DNA from: Pontibacter korlensis
GTDB lineage: Bacteria; Bacteroidota; Bacteroidia; Cytophagales; Hymenobacteraceae
Assembly: GCF_000973725.1 (NCBI RefSeq)
Contig: NZ_CP009621.1
Span: 3,252,001-3,316,000, forward strand
Length of the DNA stretch: 64,000 bases
Reading direction: 5' to 3'
In this document: positions 47,342 to 56,505 of the stretch, in pieces
How positions within the stretch are numbered: the first letter of the stretch is position 1
Layout: every line of letters starts with the position of its first letter
The notes under the pieces: generated by a model
The model's database searches: none
Told to the model about the DNA's origin: nothing
Seen by the model: only the letters and a program-made list of their open reading frames with translations
Made by a program: the position numbers and the translations under genes

Positions 47342-47617
47342 ATGAGCAAAGCATATAAACCCATAGATCCAGCCTTTCATAGCGAACTAGAGCAATTAGT
47401 AGCCAAAAGGGTAGGTGCCAGGCTACAGTTCTTTACTGATATCCACGAATTTATTACCCGGTTCGGTACTCTAAAAGAGTTGGTGACAAGAGGAGAGGAG
47501 GAGTACCTGATACTATCGACAGGAGAGGAGATACGCCTCGACAGGATTGTCAGAATTGATGATAAGCCCGCTCCCGGCTATGATGAGGAGTACTTCAAGT
47601 GCGATATAGGGAGATAA
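47342..47617 (+). CDS. Rof-like (Rho-binding antiterminator) small protein
   Basis: 91 aa. It starts with KAYKPIDPAFHSELEQLVAKR and contains EEYLILSTGEEIRLDRIVRID, resembling the Rof/YaeO small barrel protein that binds transcription terminator Rho (which has NYQPI/DYDNLELA and RLDKI at equivalent places). The match is by eye and the protein may simply share the Sm-like fold. Confidence 0.6.
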   Translation: MSKAYKPIDPAFHSELEQLVAKRVGARLQFFTDIHEFITRFGTLKELVTRGEEEYLILSTGEEIRLDRIVRIDDKPAPGYDEEYFKCDIGR

Positions 47618-47701
47618 GCACCTGCTAGGAAGCAGCAGCAGTAGTTAGCCAATGCGAGATTGCAGTGTCAAGCGTAAACTGCAGCCTCAATGGCCAACTA
47701 A

Positions 47702-48220
47702 TTATATGCTGCGCATTTTGATTTCTTTCTCTATGGCTGGGCTCAGCACCATGATCAGGTGTTCGGCGAAAGCTGCATTCGTTATCTTCTTTTCATCCAT
47801 GAGCACGACCAGGCCCATCGGTTCATTATCTTCTGAGAGTAGCATACTGCCCAAGTAGCTCTCAATTTGTAGGTCCTGCAGGTCTTTATCCCCAGGAAAA
47901 GCGGGAGCTACATCATAAGGGTAATAGCAGAATTTATGTGTAAGAGTATTCTCGCAAGGACTCCCTTTGATTGAGTAAGTATAGTTTTGCAGCAGCTCCC
48001 TGCCGGCCAGGTACACGAGAGTATGCACGTGCTGCCTGTCAGCAGATAACTGCCCTATCATTACATACTTTACACCAACATGTTCAGCAATAAAGTTGGC
48101 GAGCTCTACAAGGTAAGTATCGTGCCTTGGTTTTTGGGAGAGAACTAAAGCCGCTTCCAGTATTCTTTCCTCTTCCACACCTGGCTCGTATTGCCAATAT
48201 TGTATATGCCTGTACTCCAT
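47702..48220 (-). CDS. Stand-alone GAF domain protein
   Basis: 172 aa from the ATG at 48220; the longer frame from a TTG at 48250 is less likely. The GAF-type pattern LVELANFIAEHVGVKYVMIG...NYTYSIKGSPCENTL...SYLGSMLLSEDNEPMGLVVLMD fills most of the protein. No kinase, cyclase or DNA-binding domain is fused. Ligand unknown. A soluble sensor or enzyme such as a fRMsr-type reductase is possible but the required Cys set is not obvious. Confidence 0.8.
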   Translation of the reverse strand: MEYRHIQYWQYEPGVEEERILEAALVLSQKPRHDTYLVELANFIAEHVGVKYVMIGQLSADRQHVHTLVYLAGRELLQNYTYSIKGSPCENTLTHKFCYYPYDVAPAFPGDKDLQDLQIESYLGSMLLSEDNEPMGLVVLMDEKKITNAAFAEHLIMVLSPAIEKEIKMRSI

Positions 48221-48351
48221 TCTGTCAAAACAGTAAACTTCGAACACCAAAATTACATGTTATAAACCTGGTATTGGTGTTTTTTAAGTATAGCCGGCGT
48301 TAATAATGGCCAAGGCTTACATCTGCCTTGCAAGAAGAAGCCTTGTTACCC

Positions 48352-49590
48352 TTACGCTTGCTCCTTTTCGGCCAATGCTTTATAACGCTTAAGGGCCTCC
48401 ACATAATAGTAGTCGGCATACGTGAGTGGCACATCAACCTCTGTTCCGGCAGGTTTGTGTCCTACTCCGTGCTTCAGAATGAAGCCACCGTTTGTGCCAG
48501 GGGCAGCCATATAGGTTTCAGAAGACAGGCTTCGAAGGATGCTCTCTGCCGCCTGCAGGTACTCTTTCTTTTTTGTTTCCCCTACATAAAGGTTCAGCTC
48601 AAGTAAAGCTGATGCGGTGATAGCTGCAGCTGATGCATCACGTAGCGCGTCCGGAATACCAGGTGCATTGAAGTCCCAGTAAGGAACTTTGTCTTGCGGC
48701 AGGTTGGGGTGGTGTAATGTGAAATCTGCAATACGCTGTGCCTGCTGCAGGTAATTTTCATCTTTGGTCTCGCGGTAAGCATCTACAAACCCGTATAGCC
48801 CCCATGCCTGGCCTCTGGCCCAAGCCGATTCATCAGCTGCTCCCTGGGCAGTTTTCTTCTCCTGTACTTCGCCGGTTGCCGGATTATAGTTTATAACATG
48901 GTATGAGCTGTTATCGGGGCGGAAGTGGTGCTGCATGGTGGTGTTGGCATGCGTAACGGCAATGTCGTAATAGGTAGAATCACCGGTTTCCTTCGTTGCC
49001 CAAAAGAGCAGGTCGAGGTTCATCATGTTATCGATGATTACGATAAAGTCTTCCGGAGCAGAGTCCCAGGATCGGATAGCACCTACTTTAGGGTTGAAGC
49101 GGGTGGCAAGAGATTTGGCACTGTTTAGAAGCACCTGCTTGTAAGCAGGAGAGGGTTTGATGCGGTGTACATTGCCAAAGCTGTCGTACATCATAAAGCC
49201 CAAATCGTGGGTGGAGGTGTTGTGCTGCTCTTTTTCCAGCAAGCCCAGCACACGTATGGCCTCATCATACAGCGCCTGGTCTCCTGTTTCCTCATACAGG
49301 TAAAGCAGTGTGCCCGGATAAAAGCCGCTGGTCCACCACTCCGAGCCACTGGTTTCCAACTCATCCCTTTCGGCATGGTAGGTTTTGGGCAGCCTGTCTT
49401 GTGGCAGGCGCGACATCAGGTATTTATATTGCGCAGCAGCTTCTTTAATACTTGCATCAGCAAAGGACGCTACACTTTCTGAGGCGCTCAGCTCCGTAGC
49501 CTGTGTTTGCTCGCTGCTGCTACAGGCAGCGGTACCGAGGCTAATGCCTGCCAGCAGAAGGACTTTCGCAAAAAGAGTTTTGTTTAGCAT
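48352..49590 (-). CDS. GH88 unsaturated glucuronyl hydrolase, lipoprotein
   Basis: 412 aa. Lipoprotein signal LLLAGISLGTAACSSS, then an alpha/alpha-barrel of the GH88 type with SEWWTSGFYPGTLLYLYEETGD, HDLGFMMYDSFGN, the second Asp motif DNMMNLDLLFWA, and DESAWARGQAWGLYGF. It would remove 4,5-unsaturated uronic acids from polysaccharide-lyase products. No lyase is in the window. Monocistronic. Confidence 0.92.
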   Translation of the reverse strand: MLNKTLFAKVLLLAGISLGTAACSSSEQTQATELSASESVASFADASIKEAAAQYKYLMSRLPQDRLPKTYHAERDELETSGSEWWTSGFYPGTLLYLYEETGDQALYDEAIRVLGLLEKEQHNTSTHDLGFMMYDSFGNVHRIKPSPAYKQVLLNSAKSLATRFNPKVGAIRSWDSAPEDFIVIIDNMMNLDLLFWATKETGDSTYYDIAVTHANTTMQHHFRPDNSSYHVINYNPATGEVQEKKTAQGAADESAWARGQAWGLYGFVDAYRETKDENYLQQAQRIADFTLHHPNLPQDKVPYWDFNAPGIPDALRDASAAAITASALLELNLYVGETKKKEYLQAAESILRSLSSETYMAAPGTNGGFILKHGVGHKPAGTEVDVPLTYADYYYVEALKRYKALAEKEQA

Positions 49591-50287
49591 AAAACCGTCA
49601 AATTTCTGTTGGTGTTGATGGACTTCCTTAATGCTGCGTCACTGGCAAGGTCTTATTTTGTGATACTAATCCTCCTTACCAACTTCCCACTTTACTGACA
49701 AATGCCAGAGGAGCCTGTACTTTTCAGCAGTTAAAATATAGTGAAAATAGTTTGATCAACCACTGCTTCAAGGTTTTTCCTGGCTCTGAGTGCTGCTTCT
49801 AGACGCTTCACAGCTCTGCTAACATAGCGTGTTTGGCCGGAGATGGTATGATAAGTACAGCTGTTTGGAGTATTATATTGGGCAAGATCTTCTTTGCATT
49901 TGCGTCATGTAGGGATCAATGGTATAGCTGCTTTACTGTGTTAGTTGTATATAAATAAAATTCAATAAACAGTATAATTGCTTGCAGAGTAGTTAGCGTC
50001 AAAATGTCTAATTTATGGTGAAAACTACGTATTAATAACGATAGAACAGGATGGCAAATACGGGTTTTTTACTTCTACATCATTATACCTCTCATATTAC
50101 AAAACAAAGGCCTGTACATCTTGCGTAAGCATTTCATCCGGAAGCGAAGCCATTTTTATAAAGGAATAGCTCTCCAGGCTGATTATCAAGACAGTAAGTG
50201 AACTCCTGAGGCTTGCTTAATGCAGACTCAAAAGTGTACAAGCAGGAGCGGAAGCAGGGCTTAGGCATGGTGTCTTGGTCTATTAAG
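49591..50287. other. Long intergenic region without recognised genes
   Basis: About 700 nt between the divergent GH88 gene and the ATP-grasp operon. No frame above 60 codons looks like a protein, and I see no RNA gene or transposon end. It must contain both promoters. Confidence 0.5.
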
Positions 50288-50324
50288 AATGTACAAAATA
50301 TTGTATAATAGAAGATTGTACATT
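50288..50324 (+). promoter_or_regulatory. Inverted repeat AATGTACAA-N19-TTGTACATT in the operon leader
   Basis: Perfect 9-bp arms (50288-50296 and 50316-50324), each containing the self-complementary TGTACA. It lies 51-88 nt before the ATG at 50376 of the ATP-grasp gene. It could be an operator or a leader hairpin. No T tract follows. Confidence 0.5.
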
Positions 50325-50375
50325 TTTAATGATGTTATTATTCCTTTTATCACAAACTCTATCAACACAAAGGCT

Positions 50376-51857
50376 ATGAATACGCTAGTGCGCCAGGGAG
50401 AGGCAAGAGGTGTGTTTGGTAACTACCAGATCCCTCCGCAGTTTTTAGATGAAGTGTTCAGTAATGCCGGTAAAGTAAACCCGCAGTACGAATCTATATA
50501 CCGGCAGTTCATGCAGTTTTCTAAGGAGGACTTCAAAGAACTGAATGAACACGCAAAGAAATCGTTTTTTAATCAGGGCATCACCTTCTCTGTTTATAAC
50601 GATAAGGCAAAAGGTTTGGAGCGAATCTTCCCTTTTGACCTGTTTCCCCGCATTATTTCGGCAGCTGAGTGGGCAAGGCTGGAGGAGGGCATCATTCAGC
50701 GTTGTGTGGCACTAAACCTATTTATCCAGGACATCTACAGCACAAAGCACATCCTCAAAGACAAGGTGGTGCCTGCCGAGCTTATCTTCTCTTCTAAAAA
50801 CTATATGAAAGAAATGCTGGATATCAAGCCGGTAGCAGGTGTGTACAACCATATCTCCGGGACTGACCTGATTAAGCACAGCGATGGGGAATACTATGTG
50901 TTGGAAGATAATATCAGGTGTCCGTCGGGAATCAGCTATGTGCTTACTAACAGAGTCGCTATGAAGCGCTCGCTCTTTCAGATGTTTAAAGAATTTAATG
51001 TAAGTACTGTGCAGGAGTACCCGCAGGAGCTACTCGCTACCATGCAATCAGTCGCCCCTGATGGCGTGGTAGCACCTACTTATGTGGTACTGACTCCGGG
51101 TATCTTTAACTCTGCTTACTTTGAGCATGCCTACCTGGCGCATAACATGGGTATTCCGCTTGTGGAGGGAAGGGACCTGTTTGTAGACAACAACTTTGTT
51201 TACATGAAAACCATTAATGGACCTCAGAAAGTAGATGTGGTTTACCGTCGGGTGGACGATGAGTTTCTGGACCCTATGGCTTTTAATCCTAAATCCGTAT
51301 TGGGAGTGCCGGGCATTATGGGAGCTTATAGAAAAGGCAACGTAAGCCTGTTAAATGCACCAGGCACCGGTTTCGCCGACGATAAGGCTGTTTATACTTA
51401 TATGCCGGATATAATCAGGTATTACCTGGACCAGGACCCTATCCTGAATAACGTAAAGACCTATCGCTGCGAAAAGGAGGACGAATACAAGTATGTGATG
51501 GAGAACATGGAGAAGCTGGTAATTAAACCGGTGGACGAAAGTGGGGGGTACGGCATCCTGATCGGCGACAGGGCTTCTAAAGAAGAAATAAGTGAGTTCA
51601 AAATTCTGATTTCCCAGAACAGGCGCAAGTACATTGCCCAACCCATTATGTCACTATCCATGCATGCTACTTTCATAGAGGGAGAAGATTGTTTTGAGCC
51701 TCGTTGTGTAGACCTGCGGACCTTTACGCTTCTCGGCAAAGACAGGAGCTTTGTGCTGAAGGGAGGCTTGTCAAGAGTTGCCCTGAAAAAAGGAAGTCTT
51801 ATTGTGAACTCTTCGCAGGGAGGAGGCTCGAAGGATACCTGGGTGATGAAAGATTAA
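50376..51857 (+). CDS. Circularly permuted type 2 ATP-grasp protein (COG2308-like)
   Basis: 493 aa from the ATG at 50376; an upstream frame from 50289 adds 29 non-conserved residues that overlap a palindrome. Visible: FDLFPRIISAAEWARLEEGIIQRCVALNLF, YYVLEDNIRCPSGISYVL, VDVVYRRVDDEFLDP, and the ATP-binding VIKPVDESGGYGILIG. Family members are predicted peptide-bond or amide ligases. First gene of a four-gene operon with alpha-E, transglutaminase and zinc peptidase genes, a combination conserved in many bacteria but without assigned product. Confidence 0.88.
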   Translation: MNTLVRQGEARGVFGNYQIPPQFLDEVFSNAGKVNPQYESIYRQFMQFSKEDFKELNEHAKKSFFNQGITFSVYNDKAKGLERIFPFDLFPRIISAAEWARLEEGIIQRCVALNLFIQDIYSTKHILKDKVVPAELIFSSKNYMKEMLDIKPVAGVYNHISGTDLIKHSDGEYYVLEDNIRCPSGISYVLTNRVAMKRSLFQMFKEFNVSTVQEYPQELLATMQSVAPDGVVAPTYVVLTPGIFNSAYFEHAYLAHNMGIPLVEGRDLFVDNNFVYMKTINGPQKVDVVYRRVDDEFLDPMAFNPKSVLGVPGIMGAYRKGNVSLLNAPGTGFADDKAVYTYMPDIIRYYLDQDPILNNVKTYRCEKEDEYKYVMENMEKLVIKPVDESGGYGILIGDRASKEEISEFKILISQNRRKYIAQPIMSLSMHATFIEGEDCFEPRCVDLRTFTLLGKDRSFVLKGGLSRVALKKGSLIVNSSQGGGSKDTWVMKD

Positions 51858-51938
51858 CTAAAAGTATAAAAAGCACAGATTCGTACAGGGACTTGGTTTA
51901 AGTCAATGTTCCTGTTGTCTCAACATGTAAAGCAACAT

Positions 51939-52892
51939 ATGTTATCAAGAATTGGAAACAGCTTGTTCTGGCTGGGTCGCTACATTGAAAGGGCTGAGCA
52001 TATAGCCCGTTATGCAAGGGTACAGTATACTTCTTCTGTAGATGCACCTTTAGGGCAAATCAGGGAATTCGTTTTAGAGTCTATACTGGATATGGCTGGC
52101 AACAGGCAAGGCTACTTTAGTGTGCATCAACAGCTGAACGATGATGCTGTGATCGACTATACAGCCTTTTCCGACAACAACCCTTATTCTGTACTGGCTT
52201 ATATCAACATGATCCGCGAGAACGCACGAGGGGCTCGGGACAGTATTTCCATAGAACTCTGGGAGGCTATCAATTCTTTCTACCACAAGATTAATGCCTA
52301 TACTACTGCCGGGTTTCAGGGCAAGGAGTTAGAGTATTTTGCAAGAAAGGTTGAAGAGAACAGCTATGTGATTAAGGGGTATATCGAAAACACACTGCTC
52401 CGCAATGAAGTATGGATGCTGATCTCGCTGGGCATATACCTGGAGAGGGCTGTGCAGATAATACAGATCCTGCGCACAAAACTAAAGGACCTGGAGAAAC
52501 TGGATACAACAAAGCTTAGCGGCGGCGCACTGGAGAATTTTCATTGGAACACGATACTGGAAAGTACAGAATCTTCTGATATGTATATGCGCAGCTATAA
52601 AACCAGCCCTAACAGGCGAAACGTGATGGACTTTCTTCTGTTTGATGCTACGTTTCCTAAATCTGTTGCTTTCAGCCTGGCGAGTGTTCAGCAATGTATA
52701 CAGCATATTTCCTTTCAGGAAGACACTAAGAAAGGGTCGATAAGTTTTATGGCCGGTAAGCTGGCTTGCCGCTTTCAGTATGATACGATAGAGGAGGTAG
52801 AGAATACGGCTCCCCAGTTTCTGGAAAAAATGTTGGGAAGTATTTATGAGCTTGCCCACCTGCTTAACACCAAGTATTTAAAGTATAGTTAA
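51939..52892 (+). CDS. Alpha-E domain protein (COG2307-like)
   Basis: 317 aa from the ATG at 51939, whose start MLSRIGNSLFWLGRYIERAEHIARY is the family's signature; an in-frame ATG at 51906 would add 11 residues. All-alpha protein, role unknown, found almost always beside the circularly permuted ATP-grasp and a transglutaminase. The gap to the ligase is 81 nt, and the next gene starts 18 nt after its stop. Confidence 0.88.
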   Translation: MLSRIGNSLFWLGRYIERAEHIARYARVQYTSSVDAPLGQIREFVLESILDMAGNRQGYFSVHQQLNDDAVIDYTAFSDNNPYSVLAYINMIRENARGARDSISIELWEAINSFYHKINAYTTAGFQGKELEYFARKVEENSYVIKGYIENTLLRNEVWMLISLGIYLERAVQIIQILRTKLKDLEKLDTTKLSGGALENFHWNTILESTESSDMYMRSYKTSPNRRNVMDFLLFDATFPKSVAFSLASVQQCIQHISFQEDTKKGSISFMAGKLACRFQYDTIEEVENTAPQFLEKMLGSIYELAHLLNTKYLKYS

Positions 52893-52910
52893 AACCAGGC
52901 TTTTTTGAGT

Positions 52911-53783
52911 ATGAGCGCAGAATACACGGTTAAATACTATACGCATAACACGTATGATGAAAGCGTGCGTGAAGCTTTTTTCTCTTTCCTGATCATCCCC
53001 TGCCAGGATGAGACCCAGACTGTCCGTAGCTTGTCTTTTGAAAATTCACTTCAGGCAGAAGTATTTCATCATCATAACCCTTTTGGCTTCGAGGTTACCA
53101 GCCTTCGTACGGCGCAGAACTTTACTGAATTCGAGTTTCAAATGACGGCTACTGTCGAAAAAAGCCCTGTTTACCTTCCAACTGGTAGCCGCCTGCTATC
53201 GGTGGAGGAGGAGCAGAGCCTGTTGGCAAGGCATGACTTCTACATAGATCACCACCTTTACCTGGCTACCAGCCCATACACTCAGATCAAAGATGAACTC
53301 TACGGGAGGTTGTTATTCAGAAAAGAAAACCAACCGGTGTTTGACTACCTGCTGCAGCTAAATACATTTATTTACCAGATGCTGAGGTTTGATCCGGAGC
53401 CAACCCACGTGCATACAACTGTAAGCGAAGTGATCGAGCTTGGCAGGGGCGTTTGCCAGGACTACACGCACTTATTCATCGGGGTGGCCCGGCTTAATAA
53501 GATCCCTTGTCGCTATATTTCCGGGTACCTGAACCAGGGCCTAAGCCTGTCAGGTACTGCCGTTATGCATGCCTGGGCAGAAGCCTATATTCCTGGCCAT
53601 GGCTGGCAGGGCTTTGACCCAACAAACAACTTGCTGGCTGACATCAATTATATAAAAGCAGCCCATGGGGCAGACTATAGTGATTGTAGCCCGATAAGAG
53701 GAATGCTGAGAACAAACGGCGCTCACAGGACCAGCTATGGCGTAGAGATAATACCGAACCAGATGGCAGAGTCAGCACAGTAG
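52911..53783 (+). CDS. Transglutaminase-like cysteine protease family protein
   Basis: 290 aa from the ATG at 52911. N-terminal bacterial transglutaminase-like domain (about 1-90), then the catalytic core with Cys in GRGVCQDYTHLFIG, His in HAWAEAYIPGHGW, and Asp in FDPTNN: triad complete. Could make or break isopeptide bonds on the product of the neighbouring ligase. No signal peptide, so it is cytosolic with its operon partners. Confidence 0.9.
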   Translation: MSAEYTVKYYTHNTYDESVREAFFSFLIIPCQDETQTVRSLSFENSLQAEVFHHHNPFGFEVTSLRTAQNFTEFEFQMTATVEKSPVYLPTGSRLLSVEEEQSLLARHDFYIDHHLYLATSPYTQIKDELYGRLLFRKENQPVFDYLLQLNTFIYQMLRFDPEPTHVHTTVSEVIELGRGVCQDYTHLFIGVARLNKIPCRYISGYLNQGLSLSGTAVMHAWAEAYIPGHGWQGFDPTNNLLADINYIKAAHGADYSDCSPIRGMLRTNGAHRTSYGVEIIPNQMAESAQ

Positions 53784-53841
53784 GTATAGTTTGGGCAGGC
53801 CTTGAAAAGGAGGCGTAATTTAAACCCTATTAACTATTAGC

Positions 53842-54897
53842 ATGAGAACGTTTCACTGCAGTTGCGGCAATAAGCTATACTTTGAAAACTCAATTTGTTT
53901 GTCTTGCCATAGGGAAGTAGGCTGGTGCCCTGTTTGTGAGGGTATACACGCCATGGAGCCCAACGGTGCTGGTGGCTACCAATGTACCAACCCTGAATGC
54001 AGGGCCAAGGTAGTAAAGTGTTACAATTACGCTACCTACAATATATGCAACCGCATGGTGGAGGACAGGCAGCACTTATGTGATTACTGTAAACTTACCG
54101 AAACCATCCCTGACCTGTCGGTGGATGATAACTTAACGAAATGGTATAAGCTGGAAGTAGCCAAAAGACGCTTGTTATACTTGCTCGACCGCATAGGACT
54201 GCCCTATGGTTCTAAAGACGAGCAGTTTGAGTTACCTCTTTCCTTCGACTTTAAGGGTGACGTAGACCCATCCAGCCTAAGCTGGATGGGTATAGGAGAG
54301 GGCGAAAAGGTATACACTGGGCACGCCAACGGCAAGATCACCATCAACATCAAAGAAGCCGACTCGGTGGAGCGCGAAAAGCTGCGAGTACAGATGAATG
54401 AAACACAGCGGACGCTTATAGGGCATTTTCGCCATGAAATAGGTCATTATTACTGGCAGTTGCTGGTGCAAGGCAAGGACGAGGAGGCTTACAAAAAGAT
54501 TTTCGGAGATCATGAAAATCCTTCTTATAGCGATGCTTTAGACCAGTATTATAAAAATGGCCCTAAAGAAAATTGGCAAAAAAGCTATATTAGTGCTTAT
54601 GCTACCATGCACCCTTGGGAGGACTTTGCAGAAACCTGGGGCACGTACCTCGATATGGTTGCTGTGCTTGATACTGCAGACAATGCTGAGCTCCTGCAAA
54701 CACCCGGAGATGACCTGGAAAATGCGCAGCTGGACGAGATGCTTCAGCGCTATACTGATCTAAGCCTAAAGGTAAACGAGGTAAACCGGGCTTTAGGACT
54801 GCCAGACCTGCTCCCGGAAACATTTTCGGAAACAGTGGCAGACAAGTTACGCTACATCCACAGGTTGATTAAAAAGCACCGCGGGCCAGATATGTGA
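53842..54897 (+). CDS. Zinc-ribbon metallopeptidase (COG4307 / Peptidase_Mx-like)
   Basis: 351 aa. The N-terminal 90 residues carry several CxxC zinc-ribbon pairs (CSCGNKLYFENSICLSC, CPVCEGIH, CDYC). The peptidase part has HFRHEIGHYYW (HExxH, about residue 195) and HPWEDFAETWGTYLDM, supplying the third ligand region. Fourth gene of the operon, 58 nt after the transglutaminase. The family often accompanies the ATP-grasp/alpha-E/transglutaminase set. Presumed to trim a peptide product; not tested to my knowledge. Confidence 0.88.
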   Translation: MRTFHCSCGNKLYFENSICLSCHREVGWCPVCEGIHAMEPNGAGGYQCTNPECRAKVVKCYNYATYNICNRMVEDRQHLCDYCKLTETIPDLSVDDNLTKWYKLEVAKRRLLYLLDRIGLPYGSKDEQFELPLSFDFKGDVDPSSLSWMGIGEGEKVYTGHANGKITINIKEADSVEREKLRVQMNETQRTLIGHFRHEIGHYYWQLLVQGKDEEAYKKIFGDHENPSYSDALDQYYKNGPKENWQKSYISAYATMHPWEDFAETWGTYLDMVAVLDTADNAELLQTPGDDLENAQLDEMLQRYTDLSLKVNEVNRALGLPDLLPETFSETVADKLRYIHRLIKKHRGPDM

Positions 54898-54956
54898 AGC
54901 ACTCTTTGAACGGATACTCGCGGCCAGCAAGCTTGTGGGTGAAAGAGGGGGAGCAG

Positions 54957-55000
54957 GTAGCCCTACTAGAACAAACTTTATCTTGTGCTAGTAGGGCTAC
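54957..55000 (+). terminator. Terminator of the four-gene ATP-grasp operon
   Basis: 13-bp perfect stem (54957-54969 with 54988-55000) plus an inner ACAA/TTGT pairing, followed by TTTTCG. It lies 60 nt past the metallopeptidase stop. Confidence 0.75.
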
Positions 55001-55070
55001 TTTTCGTATGTACTCAAGAAGTAGGAGCCGGGCTATACTGAGGCAATGTAAACTGACAAGCGCACCCAAA

Positions 55071-55616
55071 ATGAGACGGACATTACTGCTAATGCTTCTT
55101 TGCTCCTGCGCCACCCAAAGGCAGGCTGAGAAGTTTTTTGATGAGCATCCGGAGGAACTGGCCGTGTATATCGATAATAACGAAGCCTATACTAAAGCGC
55201 ATGGCGGTACGTATGCTGCTAAACATTTCCCCTCAAAGCTTCAGGCGCCCACCATACAACCAAAGCAAAGCATTTACCCAGAAAAATCTGTCCCTTTGCC
55301 AATGCTAATAAGCAGGCCCGGCTTCAGCTTTACACCTGTTAAAAGAAGATGCCCAGACTGTCGCAGTGCTACCGTCACTAAAACAGTTTACCTGCAGGAT
55401 ACAGCCCTGGTAAACGCACTACGCACAGAGCTGCACCAGGAACGCCAGGAGCATGGAAAAGTAAGGCACCAGCTAAAGCGCACAAAAGTAGAACGTGACT
55501 ACTGGCGCGAAATGAACCGTAAGAAGTTCTGGACGCTGATAGCCATGGGCATCTTTGCCGTACTGTACATTCTGTTCAGGTTGTTAGCTTCCAGGGTGAG
55601 GGAGAGAGAAGAGTAA
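55071..55616 (+). CDS. Lipoprotein with coiled coil and C-terminal membrane helix (u-spanin-like)
   Basis: 181 aa from the ATG at 55071; an in-frame extension to 54894 runs through a terminator and is rejected. A lipoprotein signal (RRTLLLMLLCSC) is followed by a polar region (EELAVYIDNNEAYTKAHGG), a CPDC pair, a charged helical stretch predicted to coil (about 115-150), and one C-terminal hydrophobic helix (TLIAMGIFAVLYILF) ending in a basic tail. Lipid anchor at one end and membrane helix at the other is the layout of phage unimolecular spanins. No phage genes surround it. Confidence 0.7.
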   Translation: MRRTLLLMLLCSCATQRQAEKFFDEHPEELAVYIDNNEAYTKAHGGTYAAKHFPSKLQAPTIQPKQSIYPEKSVPLPMLISRPGFSFTPVKRRCPDCRSATVTKTVYLQDTALVNALRTELHQERQEHGKVRHQLKRTKVERDYWREMNRKKFWTLIAMGIFAVLYILFRLLASRVREREE

Positions 55617-55635
55617 CATTTAATTAAAGTAATGA

Positions 55636-56505
55636 CTAAGCCATTACCGACCATGATTTTGCTGTTTCGCGTGCAAAGTCGTGGAAGCTTCGTGGCGCAT
55701 GCCCCAATAGTTTAGTTTGACGGTCTATGTCCTGTGCGGTGGCATGCAGGCCTTCTTTCTGAAAGTATTCATACATCAGCCTGAAATCAAATACCATCCA
55801 GGAGGGCAGGTACTGCAGCGACTGCTGCTCCCATGCATCCATGTCGTCGCCTACATAGCTTATGGGTATCCCTAACACTTCGCTCCATACTTCAGCCGTA
55901 CGCTGTCCTGTCATAGGCTCTGGCCCTACCATATTATATACTTCTCCTTCGTGGCTATCCGTAGTTATGGCTATGGCGGCAGCCTCGGCAATGTCCCGCA
56001 CATCCACCCGCGAAATACCAACACTGCCAATAGGTTGAGGGTAAACCTTGTGCTGCAAGATCACATCTTTATACCAGAAGTCGTTTTGGTAAAAGTTGTT
56101 TGGGCGCAGAAAAGTATAAGCCATGCCGGAGGATTTTATGGCTGCCTCTACGGCTAACTTAGAACCAAAGTGGGGGAGGTATATCGCCCTTTCGTACTCA
56201 TGAACTGACATGTATACAAACCGCTTCACACCAGCCAGGCGGGCACCATTTACAGCAAATAGTCCCTCACTGGTTTCGGTAGTGCTCACAGGGTTCAGCA
56301 TAAACACGGCATCCACTCCTTTGAAGACAGAACGGACTGTGCTCGGGTTAAGAATGTCTCCAGCTATTACCTCTACCTTTTCCGACATGCCCATAGCCTT
56401 ATCGGCGTTTCGAGTTAGCACCTTTACTTCTGTACCACGTGCCAGAAGCTCTTTTACGACCTGGGAACCGACCGTTCCGGTGCCGCCAATTACTAATGTT
56501 TTCAT
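55636..56505 (-). CDS. NmrA-like NAD(P)-binding protein
   Basis: 289 aa from the ATG at 56505 (frame open to 56547, extra part not conserved). Rossmann start MKTLVIGGTGTVGSQVVKELLARG, then GDILNPSTVRSVFKGVDAVFML and FLRPNNFYQNDFWYKDVI. The catalytic YxxxK of classical SDRs is not at the usual place, as in the atypical NmrA/NAD(P)H-azoreductase-like group. Convergent with the u-spanin-like gene, 19 nt apart. Confidence 0.87.
   Translation of the reverse strand: MKTLVIGGTGTVGSQVVKELLARGTEVKVLTRNADKAMGMSEKVEVIAGDILNPSTVRSVFKGVDAVFMLNPVSTTETSEGLFAVNGARLAGVKRFVYMSVHEYERAIYLPHFGSKLAVEAAIKSSGMAYTFLRPNNFYQNDFWYKDVILQHKVYPQPIGSVGISRVDVRDIAEAAAIAITTDSHEGEVYNMVGPEPMTGQRTAEVWSEVLGIPISYVGDDMDAWEQQSLQYLPSWMVFDFRLMYEYFQKEGLHATAQDIDRQTKLLGHAPRSFHDFARETAKSWSVMA

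Noticed and set aside
54894..55070. Upstream extension of the u-spanin-like gene
   Set aside because: It would be translated through the terminator hairpin at 54957-55000 and lacks a signal; the ATG at 55071 directly starts the lipobox.
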